A stretch of 64,000 nucleotides of DNA from Bipolaris cookei (Eukaryota; Ascomycota; Dothideomycetes; Pleosporales; Pleosporaceae), in contig NRSV01000090.1 in assembly GCA_002286855.1 (NCBI GenBank), positions 1-64,000 on the forward strand, given 5' to 3'. How positions within the stretch are numbered: the first letter of the stretch is position 1; every line of letters starts with the position of its first letter. Below the pieces are notes generated by a model. That model ran no database searches. It saw nothing but the letters and a program-made list of their open reading frames with translations, and was not told where the DNA came from. The translations under genes were made by a program, and so were the position numbers. Below are positions 41,622 through 52,410 of this stretch, in pieces.

Positions 41622-42065
41622 TTGCAGCATAGGAAGTGCTACGCCGCAATCGCAGGAATCCTTCTTAACTACGCCGCATATCACGTGACTGATCTTGAAC
41701 GATCACACCATCAATCGTATACGATCACTTCCCCAGCCAATAAAGAAGCTAATCCCCGACGATCAACTGGAGCCGATATACTAGAAAAGAGTTCTGGGTG
41801 GGTGTTTAGCTATGAGCATCTTCAAAGTAAACGGCTGAAGCAAGCGGAAGAGGTAGCAGCCAAAGAAGTTAAAGCTATGGAGAAGCGTAGTCGGAAGGGC
41901 AAAGATGCTATGCGGGAGGCCGCAGAAACCAAGGCATCCATAAGCACGGTGGGACGTGGCCGAAAGCAGAAGAGTACATACTGCGCTGTAAGTCGAAGTG
42001 CAGGGTGCTGGTTTGTGCACGCACCAAGACTCCAAGTTAGCACGGGCCATGTCCACGAACACTAA
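41622..42065 (+). pseudogene. Possible C-terminal remnant of a pogo-type transposase
   Basis: The frame encodes WVFSYEHLQSKRLKQAEEVA, then a lysine-rich coiled stretch and GRGRKQKS. This resembles the tail VMSFEDLEEARAKRAEKE...GRKPKS of the two pogo transposases in this window. No catalytic motifs are present. The assignment is tentative. Confidence 0.4.
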
Positions 42066-42069
42066 CTCT

Positions 42070-43212
42070 CTCCCCTATTCTATCTAATAACTCACGCTAT
42101 ATAGATGGCATGATGATGAAACGTAGTACATTAAACGCGAAGTGGTGGGTAGATGGGCAGGGTATGTAGAGTAAGGGCATAGTTAATCTGAACATAATTA
42201 TGTAAGTAAGACTACAAGTCGAGATATCAAATAGTTAGCCACCGCTGATAATAATAAAGTTTATTACTACTCTCTATAAGCGTAAGCTGGTTAGATGAAA
42301 CGTCTAATTGCTGTGTGATGACTCTGAAATGCTAGCACTCTTGATTACGTGTAAGCAAGACGAAGGATGCGACTCAAAACGCTGCCCCACAATCCTTCCA
42401 ACTATGCTATAGTCACGTGACATAATCAGTGATCAGTATGTCTTGGCGCCACTGAGAAATTGAGCAGGCTAGGACGGTGAATCTGAAACGCGCAGCTAAC
42501 CTTCCACTTAGGCGTGGTTGGTATACCCGTAATTATGCACGTTGGAACAGCAACGAGAAAGCCGTTCGACGCGAGCTAGACAGCTGGTTAGAGATAAACC
42601 TTGCAGTATGGCTACACTTACAGAATGGGCGCTTTGTAGACCCACATCTATGCGCACGCCCGTATGCATGAACGGTCACGTGGATCATGTGGATTAGGGT
42701 GATTGCGTCATGGGCGTTTGCCGCCTGCAAGGTAATCTGCCGAACTCCCTGCTTAACCTGACTTCAACATGAACTATTACTGGTAACCTGAGTGTGCGCT
42801 CTTTCTATCAGACTCCGCCTGTTATCGCAGCGAGAATATCAGTGCTACCTCTCAGGTCTTCTAGTTCAAAGTGGGCACACACCAGGACGATACCTTACTT
42901 ACACCACTCGGAATCGCCGTCGTACTATCGTTTTCTGCGTCTTTGCGGCACAGCCTCGCACAATCAAGGGTTGCTTGTGTGTAACCCGTGTGCGTGCACG
43001 TGCTGTCCATTGTGTCGGTAACTAAGGACCTGCAAGCACGCGGAGTAATTGTTGCATATGGTCTTGGCAACGTTGCCTGCCTAGTAAGATAAGCGTGGAA
43101 GCCTCGCTTCGACAGTTTCGGTCCGAGGGCCGCGCGCTTGTACCGCCACTCACATGCCGTACGAATGAAATGAATTATGGGCCTTGTGCCGCACATTGTC
43201 CTGAGACTTGCC
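42070..43212. other. No supported gene; short inverted copy of the 58.9-kb repeat at its start
   Basis: The reverse complement of about 42033-42115 matches 58855-58960 (AGCACGGGCCATGTCCACGA and flanks). The remaining sequence has short frames only. Confidence 0.4.
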
Positions 43213-43302
43213 TGTTGTAACGATGTTACAGCTTCATCAAGCACTGAGCCAATCCCAGAGCCGGATCGGAGTAAGTATCGGCCGCCCCTTCATCAGCCGT
43301 CC
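43213..43302 (+). repeat. 90-bp repeat, inverted copy at 52807-52896
   Basis: ACGATGTTACAGCTTCATCA through CCGTCCGTTCCTGA is the reverse complement of the sequence that starts directly after the assembly gap. The two copies differ at only a few positions. Confidence 0.85.
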
Positions 43303-43676
43303 GTTCCTGATCGGATCCGATTCGGACCCGACTAGGATAGGTATATATTGAGACACTTCCTGTAGCTAGCTCTGTAGACTTTTGATATCCTTTCGTACAA
43401 GGCCTAGTATATGATGCTACGTGGATTCGACCCCGATCCATCCTGATCGGGTAATCACGCACCCTGATCCAAAAATGTGCGTATGCAACGCGGATCAGAC
43501 CCCGGTTTTCGCCCATTACAGTCTAGCGCGAATCAGCCCCTTAATTTCTACATTTTAGTTCTAGCGTAAGCCTCGTAAACCATCATACTCCTAATAGTGA
43601 AATACAACTGGTCACAGTAGAGCTGTCTTGATGTTCTTGCTTTTCGTTGATAGTTGTAACGGTTCAGAGTGTAGAG

Positions 43677-46666
43677 ATGGCAACAAATTGGATCCTGTCA
43701 ACACCAGCGTCTATCGCTAACCACCTTGTATGTCGTGCCGATCGCCTAAATCAAAGCCATTAGTCGCTAACTTCACATTTCGTATCTTGTAGCCACATGA
43801 CTCAATTACTCTAGATTATATCACGTTCATCCCAAGCGAGAAAGTAATCATCTGCACCCGCTGCTGCACCGCAGTACCTGTCACGCGCTTAGATGCCCAT
43901 CTTCAAACTTCCCACCATGTTCCATTCAAACTACGGCGCATGGCGATAGCACGATTTGACGGCATGCCCGCTGCGCAATCTTTTCAAGATCTAGTACCTC
44001 GCCAGGATAGATCTGCGCCACTCTTGTATCTTCTTCCACCCGTACCTGGATTTTATTGTCCACACTGTACAGAGGGAAAGACAATCAACTGGGATCGGAT
44101 GCGAAAGCATGCGAAGGAAAAACATAACATCAGCGCTCCAGAATGCCTTCGAGACCAATCTAGGTATAGATGTTATCTGCAGAGCTGGACGACATACTCG
44201 CCCAAACACTGGGTAGTAACCCAAGACAATAGCTCTAGTCAGCAAGCGATTCCCGAGCAACCGTACTCTATAAGCGAAGAAGAACACCTATTGCGGATGG
44301 AGGATGAAGAGGAAGAAGAAGAACAGCGCTTTTATGGCGAGAATGATATGGTAGCTCTAGACGCAGAGCTAGAGCACGACGAGAATACTGAGTGGCTTCG
44401 AGCCTGTGAATGGCCAACGTGGTTCGCTCACAAGCCTATTCATATTATCGTCGCAGCTGCAGCGTTGCCCTCCGGGAGAACATCCGAGGATCTCGTACTA
44501 GGCCTTTGGAACGGTTTCGAATGTGTGAGCCCAGCACAGACAGAGAGGGTTATTTGGAAGATGCTAGAAGCCAGTAGAATTGTGTTTCAGCGATGCGAAA
44601 TGACGCTCAAACAAACACCGCGCGTTCTGCGTTGCTGGCTTCGGAGCTGGACGCCTTCTTTCCTTCCTTATCCATTTGAGCTGCCTCAACGCGAACAAAC
44701 CCGGCGAAGATACTACGTTATCCACGAACGGTTTCTATGCTACATATTCCGGATACTAGCACTGTCGCGTAACATGAAAGAGCCTACAAGCGAAATCTCT
44801 GGGCTGCATCTGAATACGGGTCAGATGGCCATGATGAACCATATCTGGGACCATCTCTCGATTGCTGGCCAGCAGGCAGACAGCGGGATATTGCTCCAAC
44901 CATCACTGGATAGTGTTTATGAGAATCTGTTCCAGCTTCTTGTCATGTTCTGGACGGATCTATCGCACAATGGAAACATGAGCCGCAGCGCCATTATGCA
45001 TTTTTCTGGCGTTTTGGGAGTCCATCCTACAGAGCTATGTTTCCGTAAACCCTATGATTATACACCATTTATATCAGCTCTTTTATGGGTGGGGCGTCTC
45101 ATCATACTTGAGTACGCCCTACCACTTGCACCATACAACCATCTTGAAGTTCCTTGGCCTGAGCGCACCGTGTATTCTGACCAAGCACAGCGGCTACGTG
45201 AGCACATTCGACCTAAATACCTTCAGCGAGGAAGCCTTGCGCCGGCCGGTTACCTTATTGAACGGCTTCAGCATGGACGAGCGATTGCTAGGCGCGAGGG
45301 CCCCCGAACAAATATCTCATGGTCTCCAGACGGCTTGACACTATATATCGCAGACACCCAGATTCATATGCGGCAATTCCGCAAAACGATCCATAGCGTC
45401 ATAGTAGGATTGCAAAATCTTACCCAAGAGCTCCTTTTTGACTGGTGGCCAGATGTCCAACTCAATGCCGTACAAGATGATCTTGCGACTCACCGTCCAG
45501 GATTCTCGTTTCTAACACACCCAGCCAACAAACTACAGGGGTCTTTTCGCGCTGTGAGCAGACTCGCATTCTCAGAGCAAGGCGGGTTTTCATTAGAGAC
45601 AAGAAGAGGGAGAGCCAAGCTAAAACAGTACCTTCAAAAAAGCGACCAGTTTATTCGTCTACTCTATGCGGCAATGCACATGACGAACGGCATGCCAGCA
45701 CGCGGAGAAGAGTTTAGGGTGTTACGCTGGGCTGACACAGTTTCTGTGCGGCGAAATATCTTCGTCTACAAAGGAAAGGTGATTCTTGTTTTTTCGTATA
45801 ACAAAGCAAACACCAACACCAATAATTCCTTTTATATCGTGCGGTCTCCCTGCCCCATAGTACAGAGGGTCCTTTACGTGTACCTCGTGTATATCCGCCC
45901 GTTCCGCAGCCTTATTAGCCGAAATCTGGGCGTCTTGTCCAAGAACTCAACGAACCCTCACTTATTCAGCACACACGAAAGCGCGACCTCGTGCTTCTCA
46001 TCAGACCAGGCCCACTCGAGCCTGAGAAATGTAACAGCTGGGTATTCTGTTCCTATGAATACCAGTTTGTATAGGCAAACCGCAGTGAGCATCGCTAAGA
46101 AACATCTCCCAGGCCTTGTTGCACCATTCGACCCTAGCACACCAAAAGATTATACCGGCTTTCTCCAGCTTCTTGCTTTTCAGACAGGTCACCGACCCGT
46201 CACGCATGCTAGTGCATACGCGCTTGAGCGTGGCTTTCCTACAAAACTTCAGCCCGATCTTATCGACCGATACCTTGCGAATAGTCATATGTGGCACGAG
46301 TTTACATTGACTAGAGAAGAAGATGTCCTAGATCAGAGTCTAGCACCTGCACAATATGCCTCAAGTAGTACGTCCCGAGTTGGCTACTGCCCGGACAACG
46401 TCACCACAAGGACGCCAGAATGCGCGACACCTGAGGGGAGCGATGTAGATTCCTCAGAAGAAGCCTTGCCTCGGCGGACACAGGAGCAAAGACATCAAAG
46501 AGGGAAGAAGCGAGGCAGAGAAAGCGAGAGTTGCAGCCCTACCTATATGGTTCTCCTCCAGCAAGCTCCGGCGGAGCTTGCTGGACGTAAGCTTAGACCT
46601 ACTAGAGTACCGTGCGCGCTTTTGGCGGAGCTTGCTGGAGTGATCGACCGGGACTTACTGGAATGA
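43677..46666 (+). CDS. OrsD/DUF3505-like finger plus tyrosine-recombinase-like protein
   Basis: A long frame (43793-46666) has its first in-frame ATG at 43940, inside the finger domain. A better model adds exon 1 at 43677-43727 (MATNWILSTPASIANHL) and a 66-bp GTATGT...CTAAC...TTGTAG intron, giving 974 aa. The N-terminus shows two Cys/His clusters (VIICTRCCTAVPVTRLDAHLQTSHH and FYCPHCTEG...MRKHAKEKHN) typical of the OrsD/DUF3505 domain. At 45690-46220 it shows a tyrosine-recombinase layout. The first Arg is in NGMPARGEEFRVLRW, and a Lys is in SYNKANT. The box III equivalent is SLYRQTA, with Ser in place of the usual His. TGHRPVTHASAY follows, where Tyr lies ten residues after Gly as in XerD. 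No helicase domain follows. The protein may act on DNA ends or integrate its own element, but this is not shown. Confidence 0.75.
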
Positions 46667-46785
46667 TCGCTGATTGGCTGTCTTAACCCTAACCCTACTC
46701 TATCTCTACCTCTACTATCTACCAGCCATCTTTTTTTCTAATAGAATAGAGAAAATAGACGAATCTATCTACTATATACGTAGCT
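46667..46785 (+). repeat. Short interstitial telomeric repeat between two units
   Basis: Seventeen bases after the stop codon, TTAACCCTAACCCTA (46683-46697) represents about 2.5 telomeric units. The preceding CGCTGATTGGCT is also found upstream of the telomeric array after the helicase gene (about 52337). Confidence 0.8.
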
Positions 46786-47739
46786 ATGCTTATTTATCTA
46801 TCTACTTATAATATTCTTATCTGCCGCGACCATCAGCGCGCTATTTACAGTGTAGACGAGCATCTCCAGCGGCACTATAAGCTACTAAAAGCAGATAGAA
46901 GAGCGCTACTTAGCGCGTATAGCAATGTGTTGCTTCTACCGCCAAATCAAGTGCCTCTGCCTACGCCCTATGGATCACCGCTGCTAGAGCTAGGCGCGCC
47001 AGAAGACGCGTTTATCTGCTACTTAAGCACTAGCAGTAGTAGCAGCAGCAGCAGCAGTAGCAGTAATACTAGTAGCAGCGGCGCGCTAAGTGGACAGTGT
47101 AGATTTATTAGTACAAGCCGCAAATGGATGCAGCAGCATATTAATTAGCAGCATGGAGTTAAGCTTACCCGCTGGTCTACTACCTCAGCTATCTCGTACG
47201 CTAAGTATGCTGCCAAGCTATAGAGGCCTGTTAAGGTGCAGACGTTCTTCCGTAAGAAGCGATATATACGCTACTTTATCGTACAGGAGCCAGAACAGCC
47301 AGACTAGACGGAGCAGATGGAGCAGACGGAGCAGCCGGAGACAGGCCAAGCGGGCTAGGCAAGCCAGCAGCGCCAGCAGCAGCAGCAGAAGAGCTATCAG
47401 CAACGCCTAGTCGGTCTATCACGCGAGTGGGACGCTGTTGAGCGCAAGGATAGCGAGGCTATACAGCGTATAGCCGAAGAAGCTGACGCCAAAGACCGTA
47501 CGGGTTAGTTCAAGCGTACGCAGTAGGACGAGCACCTACAGGCCTACTCAGACTAGCAGCTACTGTCGTACGCCATACGCCTCCCATCAGCGGAGGAGCC
47601 GCAGCTGCAGCGCGTCGTACAGCTCGTAGAAGAGCTAGTAGAGGAAGCTGTACAGGGACTCGGCACGCTCTCTCGAGATACGCTGCGCTAGCTGCGCAGT
47701 GCAAAGCTTCAAGAGCCAGACGTCCGCCCGTTTAGCCGT
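46786..47739 (+). pseudogene. N-terminal OrsD/DUF3505-like region of the helicase unit, broken
   Basis: ATG at 46786 opens a 120-aa frame with ILICRDHQRAIYSVDEHLQRHY and CRFISTSRKWMQQHIN, the two zinc-finger-like halves of an OrsD domain separated by a serine run. The frame then stops. Further coding sense continues to 47739 (QQHGVKLTRWSTTSAISYAKY, REWDAVERKDSEAIQRIAEE, QLLSYAIRLPSAEEPQLQRV). It is interrupted by at least six TAG codons at places where Trp would be expected (for example TG*FKRTQ*DEHLQ). These look like TGG to TAG transitions. If translated at all, the downstream protein must start internally at about 47740. Confidence 0.7.
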
Positions 47740-49509
47740 ATGCAAAACAAGGCCAGCCAGCTGCGCGCTGCTCAAGTCTGGGCACGACTAGTCTACTACT
47801 ACCTCCGTGTAGTAGCTGTCGACCAGCCAGCAGCGCCAGCAGTGCCCGAGCTGGCCAGTATTACTCGTCTCTTCCCGTGGCATAGCAAGCAGAAGCTAGC
47901 AGCCGAGCGGCTCTGGAAGTACCTATCCCAGGACGATAGCAGCGCTACGACGATAGCAAAGCAGCGTACGTACGTGCTGCGCCTGTCTCACGCTCTTATC
48001 TGCCAGGAGCTCTATGGACAGCCCTTTGCTAGCGCAGTAGTCCATTTTCTCGCCGCGCTTGGTATCCACCCAGAGACTAGCCGTCTACTTACTGCTACCG
48101 AGTTCTCGCCTATGCTCGGCTCTCTCGTCTACTGCGTACGCGCGTTGACGATAGAGCTCTTTCTCCCAGCAGAGAAGCGGGCTGAGCAAGGTGCTGCTGA
48201 GATAGATAGCTTTCTTAAGCAGCGTGCTCGCTACCTAACAGACGGCTCATATAGCCCGATGAGTACTATGCTTAGCTTACTAGCATACGCTAAGTTTATC
48301 GCTCTGCGTACGCCTGGCAGTATCGCTGGCAGCATGTGGTGGTCAGTAGACCGACAGACGTTCTATATCAAAGGCCGGCCTGTCGTACTACAGCAGTTCC
48401 GCGAGCTTGCGCAGGGCGTCATCACTGAGGCAGAACGGGTGCTGTGGGAAGAGCTGCTGTGGATGAGCGAGCAGGAGCATCGGCCGACGACTAGGCTAGC
48501 GGAGATACAAGACGACGTGTCTATCCAGCAGCGTGGTGTATGCTACCTATCGCCATCTCAGCTAGAGCAAGGACAGACGTGGGTGCTAGATCGGCTGGCT
48601 AGGGTAGCTGGGGCGCAGAAGCTCTATCAACAGCGCGTACGGCAGCAGTCAGAGCAGCCAGAGCAGTCAGAGCAGCCCCAACAGTCAGAGCAGCTCCAAC
48701 AGCCCCAGCAGCTGCCGACCAGCAGCAGCTCCAGCAGCCCCAGCAGCCCTGACAGCCCTGGCAGCCACCCACCAAATCACAGCATAGAGTGGAGACCTCG
48801 AGCCGTCCAGCGCTATCTCAAGCTACTCGATCGTTTTCTAGAGCTGCTCTGTCTTGCTGTCCATATTACTGGCGGCCAGCCAGCCCGCGGGCCAGAGCTG
48901 CTCTCCGTCCGCTGGCGCAATGGCGTGCTGCAAGACCGCAATCTCTACATCATAGCCGGCCAAGTCGCTGTAGTTACTCGCTACCATAAGACGCAGTCGC
49001 AGTGGGACAAGCCTAAGATCGTCGCGCGGTTCCTGCCTGAGGCAGTAGGGCAGCTAGTCACTGCCTATCTGCTATATCTACGGCCCGTACGTGCTATGCT
49101 TCTTAGCAGTCAGGGCAAGGCAGTTACCGCGTCGGCGACCGACTATCTATGGGCGACCGACAGTGGGCCATGGGACACAGATCGGCTCACGCGTACGATG
49201 ACAGCCGAGACAGCAGAGCGGCTAGGATCGCGGCTAACGACATCTGAGTACCGTCACGTAGCTGTCGGGATTGGGCGAGAGATAGTAGGAGAGCGCTTTG
49301 CTGCGGGCTACCACAAGCAGCTAGACGGACGATCTATAGCTGCTAGCGGTGCTAGAGACGTCAGCTCGGACGAAGACGAGGATGGCGAGGATCCAGTCGA
49401 GCTGCAGAACGGGCGGTCTACAGCGATAGGCATGGTAGCGTACGCAGTACAGGCTGATATCGTGCAACGACAACAAAGAATCCTCACGACAGATACGATT
49501 GAATCGTAG
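47740..49509 (+). CDS. Tyrosine-recombinase-like domain of the telomere-linked helicase
   Basis: The 589-aa open frame is the middle of a larger protein whose C-terminus is at 50119-52408. It contains ITGGQPARGPELLSVRW (Arg at 48886-48888), TRYHKTQSQWDK (Lys) and TTSEYRHVAVGIGRE (box III Arg, Ser in place of His). It ends with LQNGRSTAIGMVAYAVQ (Tyr at 49441-49443). The spacing of Gly and Tyr in the last block is the same as in GHxxxxTTxxY of XerD-type recombinases. A low-complexity Q/E/P/S linker lies at 48640-48770. The frame ends 40 bases after a 97-bp segment that is duplicated at 50119, so the true protein probably continues there. Homology with the unit at 43.7-46.7 kb is clear in the recombinase-like part. 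Confidence 0.72.
   Translation: MQNKASQLRAAQVWARLVYYYLRVVAVDQPAAPAVPELASITRLFPWHSKQKLAAERLWKYLSQDDSSATTIAKQRTYVLRLSHALICQELYGQPFASAVVHFLAALGIHPETSRLLTATEFSPMLGSLVYCVRALTIELFLPAEKRAEQGAAEIDSFLKQRARYLTDGSYSPMSTMLSLLAYAKFIALRTPGSIAGSMWWSVDRQTFYIKGRPVVLQQFRELAQGVITEAERVLWEELLWMSEQEHRPTTRLAEIQDDVSIQQRGVCYLSPSQLEQGQTWVLDRLARVAGAQKLYQQRVRQQSEQPEQSEQPQQSEQLQQPQQLPTSSSSSSPSSPDSPGSHPPNHSIEWRPRAVQRYLKLLDRFLELLCLAVHITGGQPARGPELLSVRWRNGVLQDRNLYIIAGQVAVVTRYHKTQSQWDKPKIVARFLPEAVGQLVTAYLLYLRPVRAMLLSSQGKAVTASATDYLWATDSGPWDTDRLTRTMTAETAERLGSRLTTSEYRHVAVGIGREIVGERFAAGYHKQLDGRSIAASGARDVSSDEDEDGEDPVELQNGRSTAIGMVAYAVQADIVQRQQRILTTDTIES
49371..49467 (+). repeat. 97-bp direct repeat, first copy
   Basis: CGAAGACGAGGATGGCGAGG through GATATCGTGCAA is identical to 50119-50215. 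A corrupted third version can be traced between them at about 49760-49850. Confidence 0.92.
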
Positions 49510-50118
49510 TAACAGCAAGCGTGCGATTGTTAGATACGCGGCTGAACGTGAACATTCATGAGCTACCTTGATCACGTAGCCTGTCGGATATTTGGCAGCA
49601 AGAAAGATGTACCGTTGCAGAACGCATCTTCTCGTCTCTGCGGCTGATCACCACGAAGTCAAGAAACAGTAGATAACGCAATTCTACATTTAGCTGCTAG
49701 CGGTGAGTAGGAGAACGTTCTCCAGCTCATGTACGACAGACCGCGATGTTTGTGACGACGATCCAGTCGAGTGTCATTGCAGAACGGCGTCTACAGCGGA
49801 TTAGTCAGTGGGTGTGCGTGTTACGTATTAGGCTGATATCTGTTGTCATGAGTAGGACTTTAGTAGCGCCGATCTGATGTGATTCGGTATTGCGAGACGG
49901 CTCAGTGCTTAGCGATGTTGGCGTCAGCCCGTTTCTGCTCATGTGAGTGTGGTGTTTGATTTTGTTCTCATTTTTTCTATTACATTGATGTTAGAATTTT
50001 TTATTATTTTTATGTATTTCTTATATTATTTTGATATTTTTTTTTTTTTTTTTTTTGTTATATTATTTTAGGATTTTTTGTTTTTCTTCTTTTTTTTCTT
50101 TTCGTTATTTTATTATAA
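49468..50118. other. Noisy insertion inside the helicase gene, possible assembly artefact
   Basis: This stretch contains garbled echoes of the flanking coding sequence (for example GATCCAGTCGAGTGTCATTG at about 49760). It is followed by a very T-rich part (49960-50110) with long T runs. Deleting 748 bp, from one repeat copy through this stretch, restores one continuous reading frame across the unit. Low-quality read ends joined into the assembly would explain it. A genuine degenerate duplication is the alternative. Confidence 0.6.
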
Positions 50119-50215
50119 CGAAGACGAGGATGGCGAGGATCCAGTCGAGCTGCAGAACGGGCGGTCTACAGCGATAGGCATGGTAGCGTACGCAGTACAG
50201 GCTGATATCGTGCAA
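50119..50215 (+). repeat. 97-bp direct repeat, second copy
   Basis: Identical to 49371-49467. It leads in frame into the helicase domain. Confidence 0.92.
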
Positions 50216-52408
50216 GGACTTAGTGCGCGATCGATTGACGTATTTCGGACGCTCAGCTTAGCATGGCACGGGTTCCTAGGGCTATCATCTAAGCCAAGTA
50301 GTCTATTAGCAGTCGCAGCAGACGCAGTGGGACAGGCAAGAAAAAAGCGGAAACAGTCACTCTGCTGCCCAAACTGCTCGACACGGCTACAGCCGCAGCT
50401 CCAGCCTGAGCTTGAGCCTGAGCCTGAGCCTAAGACTGCGCAGCAGCCAGCGGCGAAGAAAGCCAAGCTGACACAGGCGTACGAGGCTAACACGCGTGCG
50501 ACGACAGAGAAGCAGCTTACTGAGGCTGTTCGCCAGGTACTCTGTATTTCTACTGACCAGCCAGTTACCTATCGATCGCCAGACCAGAAGCGAGCGCTAG
50601 ACGCCGTCGTACAAGGCGTAAGTCCTCTTATCGTCGTTCTACCTACAGGCGGAGGCAAGACGCTTCTGCCTTTTACCGCTGCTGTCCTCGATCAAAGCCA
50701 GCAGACTGATCGGCCTGGCATGACGATACTAGTCGTCCCATTTCGGGCGCTAGTTGAGGACATGCTCGTACGGCTCGCACAGGCAAGGATTGCAGCTATT
50801 GAGTGGCAGCCAGGCGAGGCAGGCGAGCTGCAGCGTCGCAGTCGACTAGCCAGTATAGTCGTCGTCAGTGCTGACTACGTTGGGAGCTCTGACGGCAGCT
50901 TTCTCTCGTACGCAGCTTTGCTCGCTCGGCAGCAGATACTGCGACGGGTAGTAGTGGACGAGTGCCATGTGGCTATTACAGCTGACTCGTGGCGGCCAAA
51001 GCTAGCACGGCTAAGAGACTTACGGCTTCTAGCGTGCCAGCTCGTGTTTCTTACGGCTACGCTGCCTCCGTCGCAGGTAGAGCAGCTACAGCAGAGACTA
51101 CTTATACCTACGGCTACTATCGTCCGAGCAAGAAGCACGCAGCGGCCTAACACGCAGTACGTAGTCTACTATTGCCAGCGAGACCAGCTATATGAGCAGG
51201 CCGTGGAGCAAGCGGGTAGGTTAATGAGAGAGGCAGAACAGGCTTCTAGGCAGCGCTGTGCAGCAGCGGCAGCTACAACAGCTACAGCTACAGCAGCTAC
51301 AGCTACAGCAGCTACAGCTACAGCAGCTACAGCAACTACAGAAGATAGGTACGCCAAAGGGATCGTCTACTGCCGCAGTCGACAGCTCTGTGATAAGATA
51401 GCAGCAGCGCTAGACTGCAGCAGCTATCACGCAGGCGTAGGTTCTCGTACGAAGATACTAGAGCAGTGGCGGCAGCGTGGTGGTTTAATTGTTTGTACGT
51501 CGGCGCTAGGAGTAGGAGTAGATATTGCGGGCGTAGAGTTCACGCTGCATATAGAACAGCCGTGGAGCATGATCGACTTTGTGCAGGAGAGTGGGAGAGC
51601 GCGAGGGCAAGGCAAAGCCGTGGTGCTAGTAGTAGCAAGAAAAGAGCAGCAGCAGCGGCAGCAGGCACAACGGCGGGCAAAGCAGGTAGGGCAGGAGCAG
51701 CAGCAAGTAGAGGCGGCAGACGAGGCAGATGAGACAGAGACAGACGAGGCAGACGAGACAGACGAGACAGACGAGACAGACGAGACAGACGAGACAGACG
51801 AGACAGACGAGACAGACGAGACAGACGAGACAGACGAGACAGACGAGACAGACGAGAGTGAAGAGATGGACGATAGCCAGGCAGTAGCAACGCTAGTATC
51901 GACGCGCGGCTGTCGGCGAAAAGCAATTAGTCGATATATGGACGGCATAGCGTTGTCGTGTCGACAGCTAGAGGAGGCTATAGGTCAAGCGGTTGCAGTG
52001 TGCGACAACTGCAGTCGGCGCGGGATAGGCAGCAGACGGCTGGCTATACAGCAGGCAGGGGTAGTAGATGCTAGTGGTACTACAGCGGATACGCAGCTGC
52101 AGGCAGTACAGGAGAGGGTAGTACGGACGAAGCTAGACGAGCTAGCGCAGCAGATATGCCCGTACTGCTGGGGGATACTACATGAGGTATTTGATGGAAA
52201 GCGTAGCGCAGAGCGGATACAGAAAGAGCAGGAGGCTGAGCATAGGGTGTGGGAGTGCTGGCGGCTGCTAGCAAAGAGCGAGAGGGTACTAGCCATATGG
52301 TTGTGCGCAAGTGTAGGCCCCGGGTGTACACTCGCGCACGCTGATTGGCTAGCGCACAGACGTTGGGTGTACACTCGCGCAACCCCTGTCGGGTGTGCAC
52401 TCGCGTAG
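50119..52408 (+). CDS. RecQ-type telomere-linked helicase domain
   Basis: This open frame continues the recombinase-like protein and holds an SF2 RecQ-like helicase. Motif I is VLPTGGGKTLLPF, motif II is DECHVA and motif III is FLTATLPP. Motif IV is GIVYCRSRQLCDKIA, motif V is CTSALGVGVDIAGV, and motif VI is QESGRARGQGK. It would unwind DNA using ATP. An Asp-Glu-Thr repeat encoded by a 9-bp tandem (51738-51855) and an Ala-Thr tract (51285-51335) interrupt the C-terminal half. Cysteine pairs follow (CDNCSRRG, CPYCWG). The apparent start at 50078 is within T-rich artefact-like sequence. The gene ends a few bases before telomeric repeats, the usual position of fungal telomere-linked helicases. 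Confidence 0.85.
51738..51855 (+). repeat. 9-bp tandem repeat (GACGAGACA)n
   Basis: About twelve near-perfect units encode Asp-Glu-Thr repeats within the helicase gene. The tract is absent from the RIP-mutated copy, which ends before this point. Such tracts vary in length between alleles. Confidence 0.9.
52320..52407 (+). repeat. Three 17-bp repeats next to the telomeric array
   Basis: GGGTGTACACTCGCGCA occurs at about 52321 and 52364, with a variant GGGTGTGCACTCGCGTA at 52391. They form the last codons of the open frame and directly precede the CCCTAA array. They may be subtelomeric sequence rather than coding sequence. Confidence 0.7.
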
Positions 52409-52410
52409 CC

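Noticed and set aside
43677..46666. DUF3435 Starship captain
   Set aside because: The protein has an OrsD-like finger N-terminus and a different order of blocks. I see no DUF3435 hallmark, though both may share a recombinase fold.
49960..50110. Poly(A) tail of a retroposed sequence
   Set aside because: The T runs are irregular, are mixed with other bases, and sit next to garbled echoes of coding sequence, so an assembly artefact is more likely.
50078..50118. Start of the helicase frame with a poly-Phe leader
   Set aside because: The leader lies in T-rich, artefact-like sequence. The genuine upstream coding sequence is at 47740-49467.
51427..51948. Long serine-rich minus-strand frames opposite the helicase
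   Set aside because: They are antisense reading of the GACGAGACA tandem repeat.
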